The position numbers and the translations under genes are program-made. A stretch of 60,643 nucleotides of DNA from Pauljensenia sp902373545 (GTDB taxonomy: Bacteria; Actinomycetota; Actinomycetes; Actinomycetales; Actinomycetaceae): the NCBI RefSeq assembly GCF_041432775.1, contig NZ_JAPWAG010000013.1:1-60643 (forward strand), read 5' to 3'. Position 1 is the first letter of the stretch, and every line of letters starts with the position of its first letter. Under the pieces are notes generated by a model. The model worked only from the letters and a program-made list of their open reading frames with translations, was not told the origin of the DNA and did not search any database. This document shows positions 33,652 through 43,493 of this stretch, one piece after another.

Positions 33652-36600
33652 CTACTGAGTGCAGGTGAACCAGCCGTTGAAATCTTTGTCATCGTTTCCG
33701 ACCAGGTAGTAAACATATTGTCCGCCCAGGGTCCACCCGGGGAGCCCTTGCGTCCCGGGGACTCCCCTCCAGTTTCCGTTGCCGTCAACCTGCAGGGTCA
33801 CCCAGGCATCTTTCTTGTCGTACTTTCCGGAGCACCTGACACTGGCGTTTGGAGGCCACCCGGACAGGTCCAGCCCCACCTTGTCGAAAGGACCGCTTCC
33901 ACATGAGCCGGACACGCATTTGCCCGACCCGCCCCTGAATCCGCTGGCGCTACGGGCGTAGCTGGGGGCCGTGGCCCTGTCGCACGGTTGACCAGACTCG
34001 CGTGTTCCCTTTTCGCTCGAGGTCTGGACAGCCTTGACGCACAGCTGCGCGCTGCCGCCTTCGCCGGGGTTGAAGGAGCGGTGGCCCGATTCCGCACCAA
34101 CGACAGACGGAATTGTCTCGCTGGTGTTTCCGGTGAGGATCAACTGGGTGGGGCGGCCTCCGCTGGCAGCGTTGTTCCAGTCGCAGTCGACCCACCCGGG
34201 TCCGCCGGGCCGACACGATACGGTTGGTGCCGTGGGGGGACCGAAGGAACTCACGGTGCCGCCGGTGGCCACTGCTTCGGATGTTTTATCGGTGCCGCTC
34301 TTGCGGACGGTCACCTTGACTTGGAGCGTTGCGTCGACACCATCCGTGAGTGCCGAGCTGGTGACAGTGTGATTGCCATCCCTGGTCAGGGAGTCCCAGT
34401 GGTCCCCGTCGGGCGTCCACTGGTAGTCGACGACGTCGCTCATGCTCCAGCCGTTGCCCGGCTCGAACTTGATGTTGAACGCGATCTCCTTCGAGTTTCC
34501 CGTGGCCTTCGGTGACGTGATCGTGGGGGCGTTGACTTGGCCGACGGCCCACACGGTGGTCGTCGCCGCGGGCGAGGTGTGCGCCTCGGGATCCTTTGTG
34601 TCGTTGACTGCTTTGACGCTGATGGAGACCTGCTGCTCGGAGTGCTCGAGCTCAAATGATGTGGAGGTCGTCGGCGCGTCGACAAGCACCGGCTTGGCGC
34701 CGTTCGCGCTGACCGTGTACTGCTCGATGTTACGACCGTTCGTATTGGACGGTTCGTTCCACGTGACCTGCGCGGTGCCATTCGAGAAGGTGGCGCTGAC
34801 GCCCGTCGGGGCTTCCGGCGCGCCGTAGGGCGTCACGCCCTGGGAGAAGGACGACCACTCGGACGTGTAGTTCTTATTGCGAGCCCTGACCCGAACCATG
34901 TACTCGTGGCCATTCGTCAGGCCGGAGATCGTCTTGGATGTCTCGTTTGCGCCGGCCTGTTGCACACCGCCCGGCGAGAGCTCCACGTCGTAGCCCTCCA
35001 GGTCGGAACCGGTGTTGACCGGAGCTGCCCACGACACGGTGATGGAACCGTCTCCGGGCTTCACGGTGGGCGCGCCGGGGGTTTCGGGCTTGGCGTCGAT
35101 GAGGACGCTCGTCTTGTTGGACGGATCGGATTCCCCGACCTCGTTCGTCGCGGTGACCGAGAAGGTGTGCTCGGTGCCGTTCGTGCGCCCGTCGAAGAGG
35201 CACTCGGCGACAGCGCCGCAGGACTTGGAGTCGCCCTGCGTGTGGTCGGTGACGGTGAAGGAGGTGATGGGGGAGCCGCCAGTGGTGCCCGTGCGCCACG
35301 ACACCAGGGCCGTGCCTGCGCTGTTGGAGACCGCGCTCGCTCCGGTGGGCGCGCCGGGCTTATCCAGGACGGTCGCCGTGATCGTTCCCTGGACCTCGCG
35401 CTCGACGTCCTTGGTCGCGTCCTGCACGCGGTAGGTCACGGTGAAGGAGCCGTTGAAGCCGGCGTCGGCCTGGATGGTCATGGTCGACCCCGAGGCCGTG
35501 GCGCTGCCGCCCGCGGAAGTGGCAGGATCGCCCATGATGGTGAGGGGCCCCTGGTCGGCCAGCGGGTTGGTCGCGTACTCGGAGACGTCGACGGTCTTGG
35601 ATTCCCCGGCCTTGAGGGTTATCTGGCCCGGGCTGGTCTGCACGAGCGGCTTGGAGGACGCGATGACGTTGACGGGCACGCTCGCGCTCGCTGAGGCACC
35701 CTGCTGGTCGGTGACCTCGATGGTCAGCTGCCCGGCCTGGCCCTTGGGCGCCTCGGCGTCGGCGGACACCGACAGGGTGGAGCCGGAGGCGGAGGCGCTG
35801 ACGCCCTCCACCTGCTTATCTGTGATCGTGTAGGTCATGCCCGCCGGGTCGTCGCCGTCGGGGTCGGTGACCCACTGGTCCATCGCGATCTGGGAGGCGT
35901 CCTCGCCGGCGGCGACGTCGACGCGGGTCGGCACGATGCGCGGCGGGCGATTGTGGGCGGATTCGACCAGGATGGGCAGGGCCAGCGTGGACACGATGCC
36001 CGTCGCGTCGGAGGGGTCAGAGCCGTCCGTGACCTCCACGATGATGGAGGTCGGGCCCGAGAAGTCCTCCAGCGCAGTGTAGGTGAGCGTGCGTGTGTCC
36101 TTGACCAGTGTGGAGCCGTCCCAGCCGAGGCCGGCGCTGGCCTTGGAATCGCCGGTCAGCTGAACGGAGCGCCCGGACCTGGTCAGAATGTAGTCGTTGA
36201 GCGCGATTTCCTTGGTGACGCCGGCCGTGACCTTGATCGGCAGGGCGCGGGTGTCCAGCGTTGGCCGGGTGATCTCGGTTCCGGGCACGCGCACAACAGC
36301 CGACGCGGACAGTCCGTCGTGGTCGGTCACCGTATAAATGACGGTCTGCGGCTTCGGGGACAGGGGAATCGTCAGGGTGTCGCCGGAGGTGCCGATGCCC
36401 GAATCCGGGCTGGAGAGCGTATCGTCCTGGATGTCGCCGTCGGGGTCCTCATCGTTTTTCAGCACGTCGACCGAGACGGACCCGGAGGCCGCCTGCACGT
36501 CGGCCAGGGACACCTCGTCGTCGCGGGCGATGGGAGCAAGGAGCGGTGCGGTGGGGGTGACCACGACGGAGCACACGCCCTCGGCGCGGCCGCCAGCCCC

Positions 36601-39600
36601 GTCCTCGATGGCGTAGGAGATCACGTGCGTGCCCTCCTGCTGGGGCGCCGTAAAGACGATGCGCCCGGAGCGCTCCGTCACGTCAATGCCCGAGGGCGCG
36701 GACACGGACCCCTGCGCGAGGGTCAGGGGATCGCCGTCGGGGTCAATGTCGTTGGCCAGAACGGCGACCGACACCTTGGTGCCCGGACGCACCCTCACGG
36801 AGTCCGGCATCGCGACGGGGGCCTGGTTGAGGGAGGGACGAGGCGCGACGCCGACGCGGATCCCGCCGATGGCCTGCTTCCCCAGGGCGTCCTCGACGAC
36901 GTAGGTGAAGGAATCCGTTCCCTGGACGTCGTTGCCGGGCGTGTACTCGAAGTTCGACCCCACCTGGGTGACGGTCCCGAGGCGCGCCGACGAGGCCATG
37001 CCGACGAGCGTCACGGAGTCGCCCTCGGCGTCGATGCCCTCCAACGGGATGGGGATTGTGACCTTGTGCCCGGCGACGGTGCGGGCGACAACGTCCTTCG
37101 GGCGAGGCGCGGTGTTGGTGTCCTCGTCCATGGCGACGACGGTCAGGTTGACGACGGCCGAGGCGACGTTACCGGCCGTGTCGGAGACCGTGTAGACGAT
37201 GCGCCCCGAACCGGGACGGGAGCCGCCGCGCACGCGCACGACGTTGTTCGAGACGAAGACGCTGCCCAGGTCGGCGGGGATCTCGTGCTGGAGTTCGCTG
37301 GAGACCGTGAGCTTGAGCCCCGCGGGGGAGCGGTCGTTATCCAGGACCGACACGGAGGCCACGTCCCCGACGCGCACGACCAGGGAATCGTCGTTCAGTT
37401 CGGGCGGCGCGGATTCGGTGTTGGCGGGTGCGGGCAGGATCGTCACCGTCGCCGAGGCCGTGGCGACCCCGTTGGACACCGTGTAGGTGAACGATGCGGG
37501 GTTTGAGAGGCCGGAGGGCGCGGTCACGCGCACCATCTGGCGGTTGACGAGTGCGACCGCCAGCGGTGAACCCGGGGGCACGTCTAGTTGCTGGACGGTG
37601 AGGACGCCGCCGGTGGGGTCCGAGTCGTTGGCCAGCAGGTCCACGAGCACTTGCCCACCGTCGGGTAGGACCCCGAGGTCGTCCTCGGTGCTGGGCGGCA
37701 GGTCAGAACCGGTGGGGGCGACGTCCACGCGGATGATGCCGGTCGCCGTCGTGGGGCCGTCCGTGATCGTGTACGACAGGTAGTAGGTGCCGGCGGTGTT
37801 GCCGTCCACCGTGATTGTTCCCGCCGTCGAATCCATCACGGCGGTGATGCCAGCGGGAACGTCGTCCACAGAGACGAGCCTGAGCGTGTCGGAGTTGGGG
37901 TCGGTGTCGTTAGCCATCGGCGAGATCGACGCGGATGCGCCTTCGCGCACGACGAGGTGGTCGGCGTTTGCGACCGGCGGCTCATTGGCGCTTTCCTTGA
38001 CGGTGACGTTAATCGAGCCATCGCCCGCGTCGCGCCCGTCGGACACGCTGATCGCGACCGCGTCCTTGCCGGGAGCGTGCCCGGCATCGATGATTTCAAC
38101 GTTGCCGTTTTCGTGGGAGTTCACCGTCATCCCCGTGGGGGCGGTTGCGCCAGCCAGGAAGAAGGGGTCTCCGTCGGGGTCCACCCAGTTCGTCAGCCCG
38201 TTGACGGTGGTCCGACCGCCCTGGCCCACGGACACGGAGGGCACGATCTTCTGCACGGGCGCCTCGTTGACGTCGTCGCCGTGGACGGTCAGCGTCACGT
38301 GGGCCTGCGCGGTTCCACCCCGCCCATCCGAGACCTCGTAATCGAAGGTCGACGTGCCCGACGCGTCCTTGTTGACGGCGATCTGCAGGGCCGCACCCTC
38401 TCGGGCGACACTGACCTGCCCGAGGGAGGGCTGCGTGAGCGCTGAGGCCGTCATAAAGTCGCCGTCGGCGTCGGAATCGTTCATGAGGACAGGAAGGATC
38501 GCGGTCTTTCCCGCGCGAACCCCGAAGTCGTCGTCCACGGCCTCGGGCGGGGTGTTGTCCTGGTTGCGGTCGGGTGCGACCGTGTTGTCGATGTCGTCGA
38601 CGGACTGGTCCTCGGTTTCTTTCTCAGACTCGAGTTTCGATTCCAGCTGATCCCAGTTGTCGACCAGGATCATGTCGGAGTCGGGCAGCCACAGGCCGTC
38701 CTTCTCGATGTCGTTGAGGACGATGACGTCACGATTGGTGCGGAAAATGGCCTTTTCGGCGCTCGCGAGGGAGTCGACGACCATCTCCCGGTCATCTGCG
38801 TCGGAGGGGCAATCCCTCACGAACGCGCCGGTCACCGACCAGGCCGCGTAGGCACACTTGTTATGCAGGACCGGGCGGGTGGGGGAGCCCCCGGCCGCTG
38901 GCGCGGGGGTGGTGGTGGGCGTGCCGCCGCCAATGGGAACCCTGATGAGGGCGTCGGGGGAGGAGAGCAGGACCTCGTTCGTCTTCGGCCCGGTGTCCTG
39001 GAGGACGACGCGCTCACCGTCAATGCGCTGCGTCTTGCCGCCCGGCAGGTAGAGCGTGGAAGTGTCCTGATCCCAGACGACCACGTCGGTTCCGACGGCC
39101 GCGATCTGCAGGTAGTCGGTGGCGCCGATGCCCGTCAGGGGTGTGGTCGTGGTGTCCGTCAGCGCGCCGCGCTTCAGCAACGACGTCACGCGCCCAGCCT
39201 CGGCGGACACCGCGTGCACGTTGCCCTCCAAGTCCACGGTCGTGACTGCGCCGGGCACGTCAGAAATACTGGCGTCCGCATCGTCCGCGTTGATGGGCGC
39301 GGGGTGGTCAGCCTGCTGCGCCCACACCTTGCCGTTGGGCGCGTCTGTGACCGCGATCGTGCCGCCGCGCACGTCCGTGGTCATTCCCCGGTAGTCCACT
39401 GCCGACGTCAAGGTGGCCGTTGTGACGTCAATGGGAGCCAGCGTGTTGGCCACCTGATCGGAGAGCTGGACCTGCTCGCCGTTTTGGAAGACGTCGAAGG
39501 TGGAGGAGGCTGCGTGCAGTCCCGCGTCCATGAGGCGGGCGGGAACGTTTACGTGTGCGACGATGCCGCGCTTTGCGTTGGTGACCCACACGCCGCCGTC

Positions 39601-39720
39601 GTTGAGGTCGACCTTGGTTTCTTCGACGCCGGGGGCGATGAATGCCAGCACGACCGAACAGACTCCGAGGGCTGCGACCGCGCCGGTGAGGACCGATTTC
39701 TTGGGGCGTCGAATACGCAT
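33652..39720 (-). CDS. giant Ig-like and fibronectin type III surface protein
   Basis: A 2022-residue protein anchored by one N-terminal span (LTGAVAALGVCSVVLAFIA). Residues about 35-390 look beta-propeller-like. Next come at least ten tandem Ig/cadherin-like domains, each announced by a motif of the type LxNDxDPxGD, as in VLMNDSDADGD and VLANDIDPDGD; the acidic motif suggests calcium binding. Three fibronectin type III domains follow (about 1480-1760), each with an SW or TW core strand. A small Cys-containing C-terminal domain ends the chain. GGAG lies before the ATG. It is the FN3 member of PFNA clusters, which in bifidobacteria has been linked to host cytokine binding. It leads the operon, so its product may be the outer face of the machine. 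Confidence 0.88.
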   Translation of the reverse strand: MRIRRPKKSVLTGAVAALGVCSVVLAFIAPGVEETKVDLNDGGVWVTNAKRGIVAHVNVPARLMDAGLHAASSTFDVFQNGEQVQLSDQVANTLAPIDVTTATLTSAVDYRGMTTDVRGGTIAVTDAPNGKVWAQQADHPAPINADDADASISDVPGAVTTVDLEGNVHAVSAEAGRVTSLLKRGALTDTTTTPLTGIGATDYLQIAAVGTDVVVWDQDTSTLYLPGGKTQRIDGERVVLQDTGPKTNEVLLSSPDALIRVPIGGGTPTTTPAPAAGGSPTRPVLHNKCAYAAWSVTGAFVRDCPSDADDREMVVDSLASAEKAIFRTNRDVIVLNDIEKDGLWLPDSDMILVDNWDQLESKLESEKETEDQSVDDIDNTVAPDRNQDNTPPEAVDDDFGVRAGKTAILPVLMNDSDADGDFMTASALTQPSLGQVSVAREGAALQIAVNKDASGTSTFDYEVSDGRGGTAQAHVTLTVHGDDVNEAPVQKIVPSVSVGQGGRTTVNGLTNWVDPDGDPFFLAGATAPTGMTVNSHENGNVEIIDAGHAPGKDAVAISVSDGRDAGDGSINVTVKESANEPPVANADHLVVREGASASISPMANDTDPNSDTLRLVSVDDVPAGITAVMDSTAGTITVDGNTAGTYYLSYTITDGPTTATGIIRVDVAPTGSDLPPSTEDDLGVLPDGGQVLVDLLANDSDPTGGVLTVQQLDVPPGSPLAVALVNRQMVRVTAPSGLSNPASFTYTVSNGVATASATVTILPAPANTESAPPELNDDSLVVRVGDVASVSVLDNDRSPAGLKLTVSSELQHEIPADLGSVFVSNNVVRVRGGSRPGSGRIVYTVSDTAGNVASAVVNLTVVAMDEDTNTAPRPKDVVARTVAGHKVTIPIPLEGIDAEGDSVTLVGMASSARLGTVTQVGSNFEYTPGNDVQGTDSFTYVVEDALGKQAIGGIRVGVAPRPSLNQAPVAMPDSVRVRPGTKVSVAVLANDIDPDGDPLTLAQGSVSAPSGIDVTERSGRIVFTAPQQEGTHVISYAIEDGAGGRAEGVCSVVVTPTAPLLAPIARDDEVSLADVQAASGSVSVDVLKNDEDPDGDIQDDTLSSPDSGIGTSGDTLTIPLSPKPQTVIYTVTDHDGLSASAVVRVPGTEITRPTLDTRALPIKVTAGVTKEIALNDYILTRSGRSVQLTGDSKASAGLGWDGSTLVKDTRTLTYTALEDFSGPTSIIVEVTDGSDPSDATGIVSTLALPILVESAHNRPPRIVPTRVDVAAGEDASQIAMDQWVTDPDGDDPAGMTYTITDKQVEGVSASASGSTLSVSADAEAPKGQAGQLTIEVTDQQGASASASVPVNVIASSKPLVQTSPGQITLKAGESKTVDVSEYATNPLADQGPLTIMGDPATSAGGSATASGSTMTIQADAGFNGSFTVTYRVQDATKDVEREVQGTITATVLDKPGAPTGASAVSNSAGTALVSWRTGTTGGSPITSFTVTDHTQGDSKSCGAVAECLFDGRTNGTEHTFSVTATNEVGESDPSNKTSVLIDAKPETPGAPTVKPGDGSITVSWAAPVNTGSDLEGYDVELSPGGVQQAGANETSKTISGLTNGHEYMVRVRARNKNYTSEWSSFSQGVTPYGAPEAPTGVSATFSNGTAQVTWNEPSNTNGRNIEQYTVSANGAKPVLVDAPTTSTSFELEHSEQQVSISVKAVNDTKDPEAHTSPAATTTVWAVGQVNAPTITSPKATGNSKEIAFNIKFEPGNGWSMSDVVDYQWTPDGDHWDSLTRDGNHTVTSSALTDGVDATLQVKVTVRKSGTDKTSEAVATGGTVSSFGPPTAPTVSCRPGGPGWVDCDWNNAASGGRPTQLILTGNTSETIPSVVGAESGHRSFNPGEGGSAQLCVKAVQTSSEKGTRESGQPCDRATAPSYARSASGFRGGSGKCVSGSCGSGPFDKVGLDLSGWPPNASVRCSGKYDKKDAWVTLQVDGNGNWRGVPGTQGLPGWTLGGQYVYYLVGNDDKDFNGWFTCTQ

Positions 39721-39799
39721 ACTGAGACTCCGAGAGCAACACGTTAATGGGTATCTATCTCATGCTACGTCAGCCCCTGACAGCGCCTGGCTCTCCCTT

Positions 39800-39817
39800 T
39801 GTACAATTTCTAGTACA
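39800..39817. promoter_or_regulatory. operator-like word TGTACTAG-N3-TTGTACA, copy 2
   Basis: On the minus strand it reads TGTACTAGAAATTGTACA. It lies in the divergent region 80 bp before the giant surface-protein gene and 64 bp before rsmI, and matches 9060-9077 at 15 of 18 positions. Confidence 0.65.
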
Positions 39818-39880
39818 GTCTTGAGGTCCTCATCGAACCCGCGCCGTGCGCGCACTGGAAAGCAGTGAGACGATACCGGC

Positions 39881-40798
39881 ATGGACGCCGCGACCGACTC
39901 GACCCGACCCGCGACGAGTGCCCAGGCCTCGTCCCCGAATCCGCGCGACGAGCGCGGAAGCGACCCCTACCGTCAGCCGGGAGGGTCGATCCTGCTGGCC
40001 GCCACCCCCATCGGTGACGTACGCGACGCGTCGCCCCGAGTCGTCGAAGCCTTGCAGGGCGCAGACATCGTCGCCGCCGAGGACACACGACGCGCGCTCG
40101 CCCTAGCCTCGCGCCTGGGCATCAAGCTCGGCGGGCGCCTGATCGCCCTGCACGACCACAACGAGGCCGAGAAGGCCGCGGGAATCGTCGAGGCCGCCCA
40201 GGGCGGAGCGCGCGTCGTCTTCGTCTCCGACGCGGGCATGCCCACCGTCTCTGACCCGGGATTCCGCCTGGCGCGCGCCGCCATCGACGCGGGCGTCCCG
40301 CTGTCCGTCCTGCCCGGCCCTTCCGCGCCGCTCGTCGCCCTCGCGCTGTCCGGCCTGCCCTCAGACCGCTTCGCTTTCGAGGGGTTCCTGCCGCGCAAGG
40401 ACGGGGAGGCCACGCGCTACCTGCAGGACCTGGCCACCGACCCGCACACGCTGATCTTCTTCGAGTCTCCCAGGCGCGCAGCCGCCACGCTCGCGCGCAT
40501 GGCCGAGGTGCTGGGCGGTGACCGCCGCGCAGCCCTGTGCCGCGAGCTCACGAAGGACTACGAGGAAGTGCGCCGCGGCACGCTCGGGGAACTCGCGGAG
40601 GGGGCGGACGACATCCTCGGCGAGGTGACCATCGTCGTCGCCGGGTACGAACGCAGCGCGCGCGCCGAAGACCACGTCGGCGCGGTCCTCGCGCTCGCGG
40701 CTGAGGGCATGCGCCTCAAAGACGCCGCCGCCGAGGTCGCCGCCGCAACGGGCGCGCGCAAGAACGACCTCTACAAGGCCGCCCTCGCCGCGAAGTGA
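39881..40798 (+). CDS. rsmI: 16S rRNA (cytidine1402-2'-O)-methyltransferase
   Basis: A 305-residue SAM-dependent enzyme of the tetrapyrrole-methylase fold that 2'-O-methylates C1402 in the ribosomal decoding centre. Diagnostic motifs: LLAATPIGDVRDASPR, IVAAEDTRRA, LHDHNE, VVFVSDAGMPTVSDPG and VLPGPSAP. About 34 extra residues precede the fold; no clear ribosome site marks the ATG, and a later start is possible. The stop codon overlaps an exact copy of the 14-bp repeat. Confidence 0.93.
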   Translation: MDAATDSTRPATSAQASSPNPRDERGSDPYRQPGGSILLAATPIGDVRDASPRVVEALQGADIVAAEDTRRALALASRLGIKLGGRLIALHDHNEAEKAAGIVEAAQGGARVVFVSDAGMPTVSDPGFRLARAAIDAGVPLSVLPGPSAPLVALALSGLPSDRFAFEGFLPRKDGEATRYLQDLATDPHTLIFFESPRRAAATLARMAEVLGGDRRAALCRELTKDYEEVRRGTLGELAEGADDILGEVTIVVAGYERSARAEDHVGAVLALAAEGMRLKDAAAEVAAATGARKNDLYKAALAAK

Positions 40799-40810
40799 CG
40801 AGGCCGGGGC
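40797..40810 (+). repeat. 14-bp dispersed repeat, exact copy at a stop codon
   Basis: GACGAGGCCGGGGC begins within the TGA of rsmI; a degenerate second copy (12 of 14) follows at 40813-40826. Confidence 0.85.
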
Positions 40811-40844
40811 AGCGACGAGGCTCGGGCGCGGTCAGCGGAGTTGC

Positions 40845-41402
40845 TCAGACGAGCAGAACGCCCTCCGTCATCATCCACTCGCGAGCCTGCTCTCCCAGCT
40901 CCTCGGAGACGGGGGCGGTCAGCTCACGCAGGACGCGCGTCGGGAACCCGGCGCGGACAGCATCCACGGCCGTGCACGCGACGCAGTGCGACTCGGCCAG
41001 GCCCACGACGTCCACCTCGGTGACGCCAGCGGCGCGCAGCGCCTCCTCCAGCGTCTTGCCGTCCTCGGTCGTCCCCTCGAAGCCCGAGTAGGCGGCCTCG
41101 TACTGGCCCTTCTTGACCGTCACGTCCGCGTTCACGTTCGCGAGCGCCGGGTGCAGCTCGGCCTCGTCCGTGCCCGCCACGCCGTGCGGGGGCCACGTGT
41201 CCACGAAGTCGGGGTTCTCGGAGAAGTGTGCGCCCGGATCGATATGCCAATCCTGCGTCGTTGCGATCAGCTGGTACTCCCCGCGGTGGGCCTCCACGTA
41301 GGCGGCCACGGCCTCGGCGACCGCGTTGCCGCCCGTGACGGGCAAGGCACCGCCCTCGCAGAACGTGGGCTGAACGTCGACGATGATGAGCGCGCGGGTC
41401 AT
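40845..41402 (-). CDS. pncA: nicotinamidase (isochorismatase family)
   Basis: A 185-residue cytosolic amidase that converts nicotinamide to nicotinate for NAD salvage, and would activate pyrazinamide. The catalytic Asp is in IIVDVQPTF, the metal ligands in TTQDWHIDPGAHF, and the nucleophilic Cys in AESHCVACTAVDA. GGAGG precedes the ATG at 41402; the open frame further upstream has no ribosome site. It is convergent with rsmI and divergent from metG. Confidence 0.92.
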   Translation of the reverse strand: MTRALIIVDVQPTFCEGGALPVTGGNAVAEAVAAYVEAHRGEYQLIATTQDWHIDPGAHFSENPDFVDTWPPHGVAGTDEAELHPALANVNADVTVKKGQYEAAYSGFEGTTEDGKTLEEALRAAGVTEVDVVGLAESHCVACTAVDAVRAGFPTRVLRELTAPVSEELGEQAREWMMTEGVLLV

Positions 41403-41529
41403 GCTTCCTCCATGAAAGTGGTGTTTTGGCCAGGATAGCACCGAGCGCACTTCCCGCGGAGAGCGTGCCTTTCCCGCAAAAAGGTGCCGGTTCCCCGTTT
41501 GAGCCTGCCAGGCAGTATTGTTAGGGGCT

Positions 41530-43371
41530 ATGAGTCGTATTCTGTCCGCCGTCGCATGGCCCTACGCCAACGGCCCCCGTCATATTGGCCACGTTGCGGG
41601 ATTCGGTGTCCCCTCTGACGTTTTCTCCCGGTATATGCGAATGGCCGGCCACGACGTCCTCATGGTCTCCGGCACCGACGAGCACGGCACCCCCATCCTG
41701 GTGGCCGCCGACGGCGCTGGCGTGAGCGCGCGCGAACTCGCGGATCAGAACAACCGCCTCATCGTCGAGGACCTCGTGGCGCTCGGCCTGTCCTACGACC
41801 TCTTCACCCGCACGACCGCCGGTAACCACTACCGCGTCGTCCAGGACATGTTCGCCACCGTGCGCGACAACGGCTACATGATCGAGCAGGTCACGCGCGC
41901 CGCCATCTCCCCGTCCACCGGCCGCACCCTGCCTGACCGCTACATCGAAGGCACCTGCCCGATCTGTGGCGCCGAAGGCGCGCGCGGCGACCAGTGCGAC
42001 AACTGCGGCAACCAGATGGACCCGACCGAGCTCATCAACCCGCACTCGCGCATCAACGGCGAGACCCCCAACTTCGTGGAGTCCGTCCACTACTTCCTCG
42101 ACCTGCCTGCTCTGGCCGAGGCCCTGTCCGCCTGGCTGGACGAGCGCGAGCAGTCCGGTACCTGGCGTCCCAACGTCATCAAGTTCTCCCAGAACTTCCT
42201 CGAGGACATCCGCCCGCGCGCCATGACGCGCGACATCGACTGGGGCATCCCGGTCCCCGGCTGGGAGGACCAGCCCACCAAGCGCCTCTACGTGTGGTTC
42301 GACGCCGTCATCGGCTACCTGAGCGCCTCCATCGAGTGGGCGCGCCGCACCGGCGACCCCGAGGCGTGGCGCAAGTGGTGGAACGATCCCGAGGCCCTGT
42401 CCTACTACTTCATGGGCAAGGACAACATCGTCTTCCACTCCCAGATCTGGCCCGCCGAGCTGCTCGGCTACAACGGCCAGGGCGCGAAGGGCGGTGCCCC
42501 CGGTGACCTGGGCGTCCTCAACCTGCCCACCGAGGTCGTCTCCTCCGAGTTCCTCACGATGGAGGGCAAGAAGTTCTCCTCCTCGCACGGCATCGTCATC
42601 TACGTGCGTGACTTCCTCTCGCGCTACCAGGCCGACGCCCTGCGCTACTTCATCAGCGCCGCCGGCCCGGAGACCTCGGACTCCGACTTCACGTGGGCCG
42701 AGTTCGTGCGCCGCACCAACGGCGAGCTCGTCGCCGGCTGGGGCAACCTGGTCAACCGCACTGCGTCCATGATCGCCAAGAAGTTCGGCGAAATCCCCAC
42801 CCCCGGTGAGCTTCAGGACATTGACCGCGCTCTCCTGGACGCCGTCGAGGCCGGTTTTGCCACCGTCGGCAACCTGATCCGCCACCACCGCCAGAAGGCG
42901 GCCCTGTCCGAGGCCATGCGCCTGGTCGGCGAGGCCAACAAGTACGTCACCGACACCGCGCCCTTCAAGCTCAAGGCGCCCGAGGAGCGTGAGCGCCTCG
43001 CGACCGTCCTGTGGACCCTCGCCCAGGCCGTCGCGGACCTCAACCTCATGCTCTCCCCGTTCCTGCCCCACGCCGCCAACGACATCGACCGCGTCATGGG
43101 TGGTGCGGGCGAAATCGCGCCCATGCCTCGTATCGAGGAGGTCGCCGAGCTCGACCCGCAGGTCCTGCCCGCCGACTTCGAGGGACGCGATGGCTACCCG
43201 ATCATCACCGGCGACTACACGAAGGTTCCGACCTGGGAGCGTCACCCGATCACGGTCGGTACCCCGATCGCCAAGCCCACGCCCGTCTTCGTCAAGCTTG
43301 ACGAAGCAATCGTCGAGGAGGAGCTTGCCCGCTACGCGGACGCTCGCCCCGACGATGTCACGGGTGCCTGA
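41530..43371 (+). CDS. metG: methionyl-tRNA synthetase
   Basis: A 613-residue class I synthetase that charges tRNA-Met. It shows the HIGH signature as PRHIGHVAG near residue 20, the adenylate loop as KKFSSSHG, and one zinc knuckle pair (CPICG, CDNCG) in the connective peptide. The C-terminal anticodon-binding domain is present, while a Trbp111-like dimerisation domain is absent. The start is the ATG at 41530 with AGGGG 4 bases before it; a TATTGT box at 41515-41520 puts the transcript start very close to the ATG, so the leader is very short or absent. A terminator-like hairpin follows. Confidence 0.95.
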   Translation: MSRILSAVAWPYANGPRHIGHVAGFGVPSDVFSRYMRMAGHDVLMVSGTDEHGTPILVAADGAGVSARELADQNNRLIVEDLVALGLSYDLFTRTTAGNHYRVVQDMFATVRDNGYMIEQVTRAAISPSTGRTLPDRYIEGTCPICGAEGARGDQCDNCGNQMDPTELINPHSRINGETPNFVESVHYFLDLPALAEALSAWLDEREQSGTWRPNVIKFSQNFLEDIRPRAMTRDIDWGIPVPGWEDQPTKRLYVWFDAVIGYLSASIEWARRTGDPEAWRKWWNDPEALSYYFMGKDNIVFHSQIWPAELLGYNGQGAKGGAPGDLGVLNLPTEVVSSEFLTMEGKKFSSSHGIVIYVRDFLSRYQADALRYFISAAGPETSDSDFTWAEFVRRTNGELVAGWGNLVNRTASMIAKKFGEIPTPGELQDIDRALLDAVEAGFATVGNLIRHHRQKAALSEAMRLVGEANKYVTDTAPFKLKAPEERERLATVLWTLAQAVADLNLMLSPFLPHAANDIDRVMGGAGEIAPMPRIEEVAELDPQVLPADFEGRDGYPIITGDYTKVPTWERHPITVGTPIAKPTPVFVKLDEAIVEEELARYADARPDDVTGA

Positions 43372-43427
43372 GCTGGGTTTTTCGTTGATCTGTCGGGCTT
43401 TGCGACAGATGTGACGGACGTTTGACA

Positions 43428-43463
43428 GCGCGCGGGTGGGACAGAAACGTCCCGCCCGCGCGC
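43428..43463 (+). terminator. terminator after metG
   Basis: A 15-bp stem with one G-T pair (43428-43442 with 43449-43463) on a 6-nt loop, followed by TTGTCT. Confidence 0.75.
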
Positions 43464-43493
43464 TTGTCTATGCGAGGGTGTTACCTTGTGGTC

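Noticed and set aside
35953..37506. Long plus-strand open frame opposite the giant surface-protein gene
   Set aside because: It is an antisense shadow of a GC-rich repeat gene; its product is a Gly/Arg/Asp-rich low-complexity chain without any family motif.
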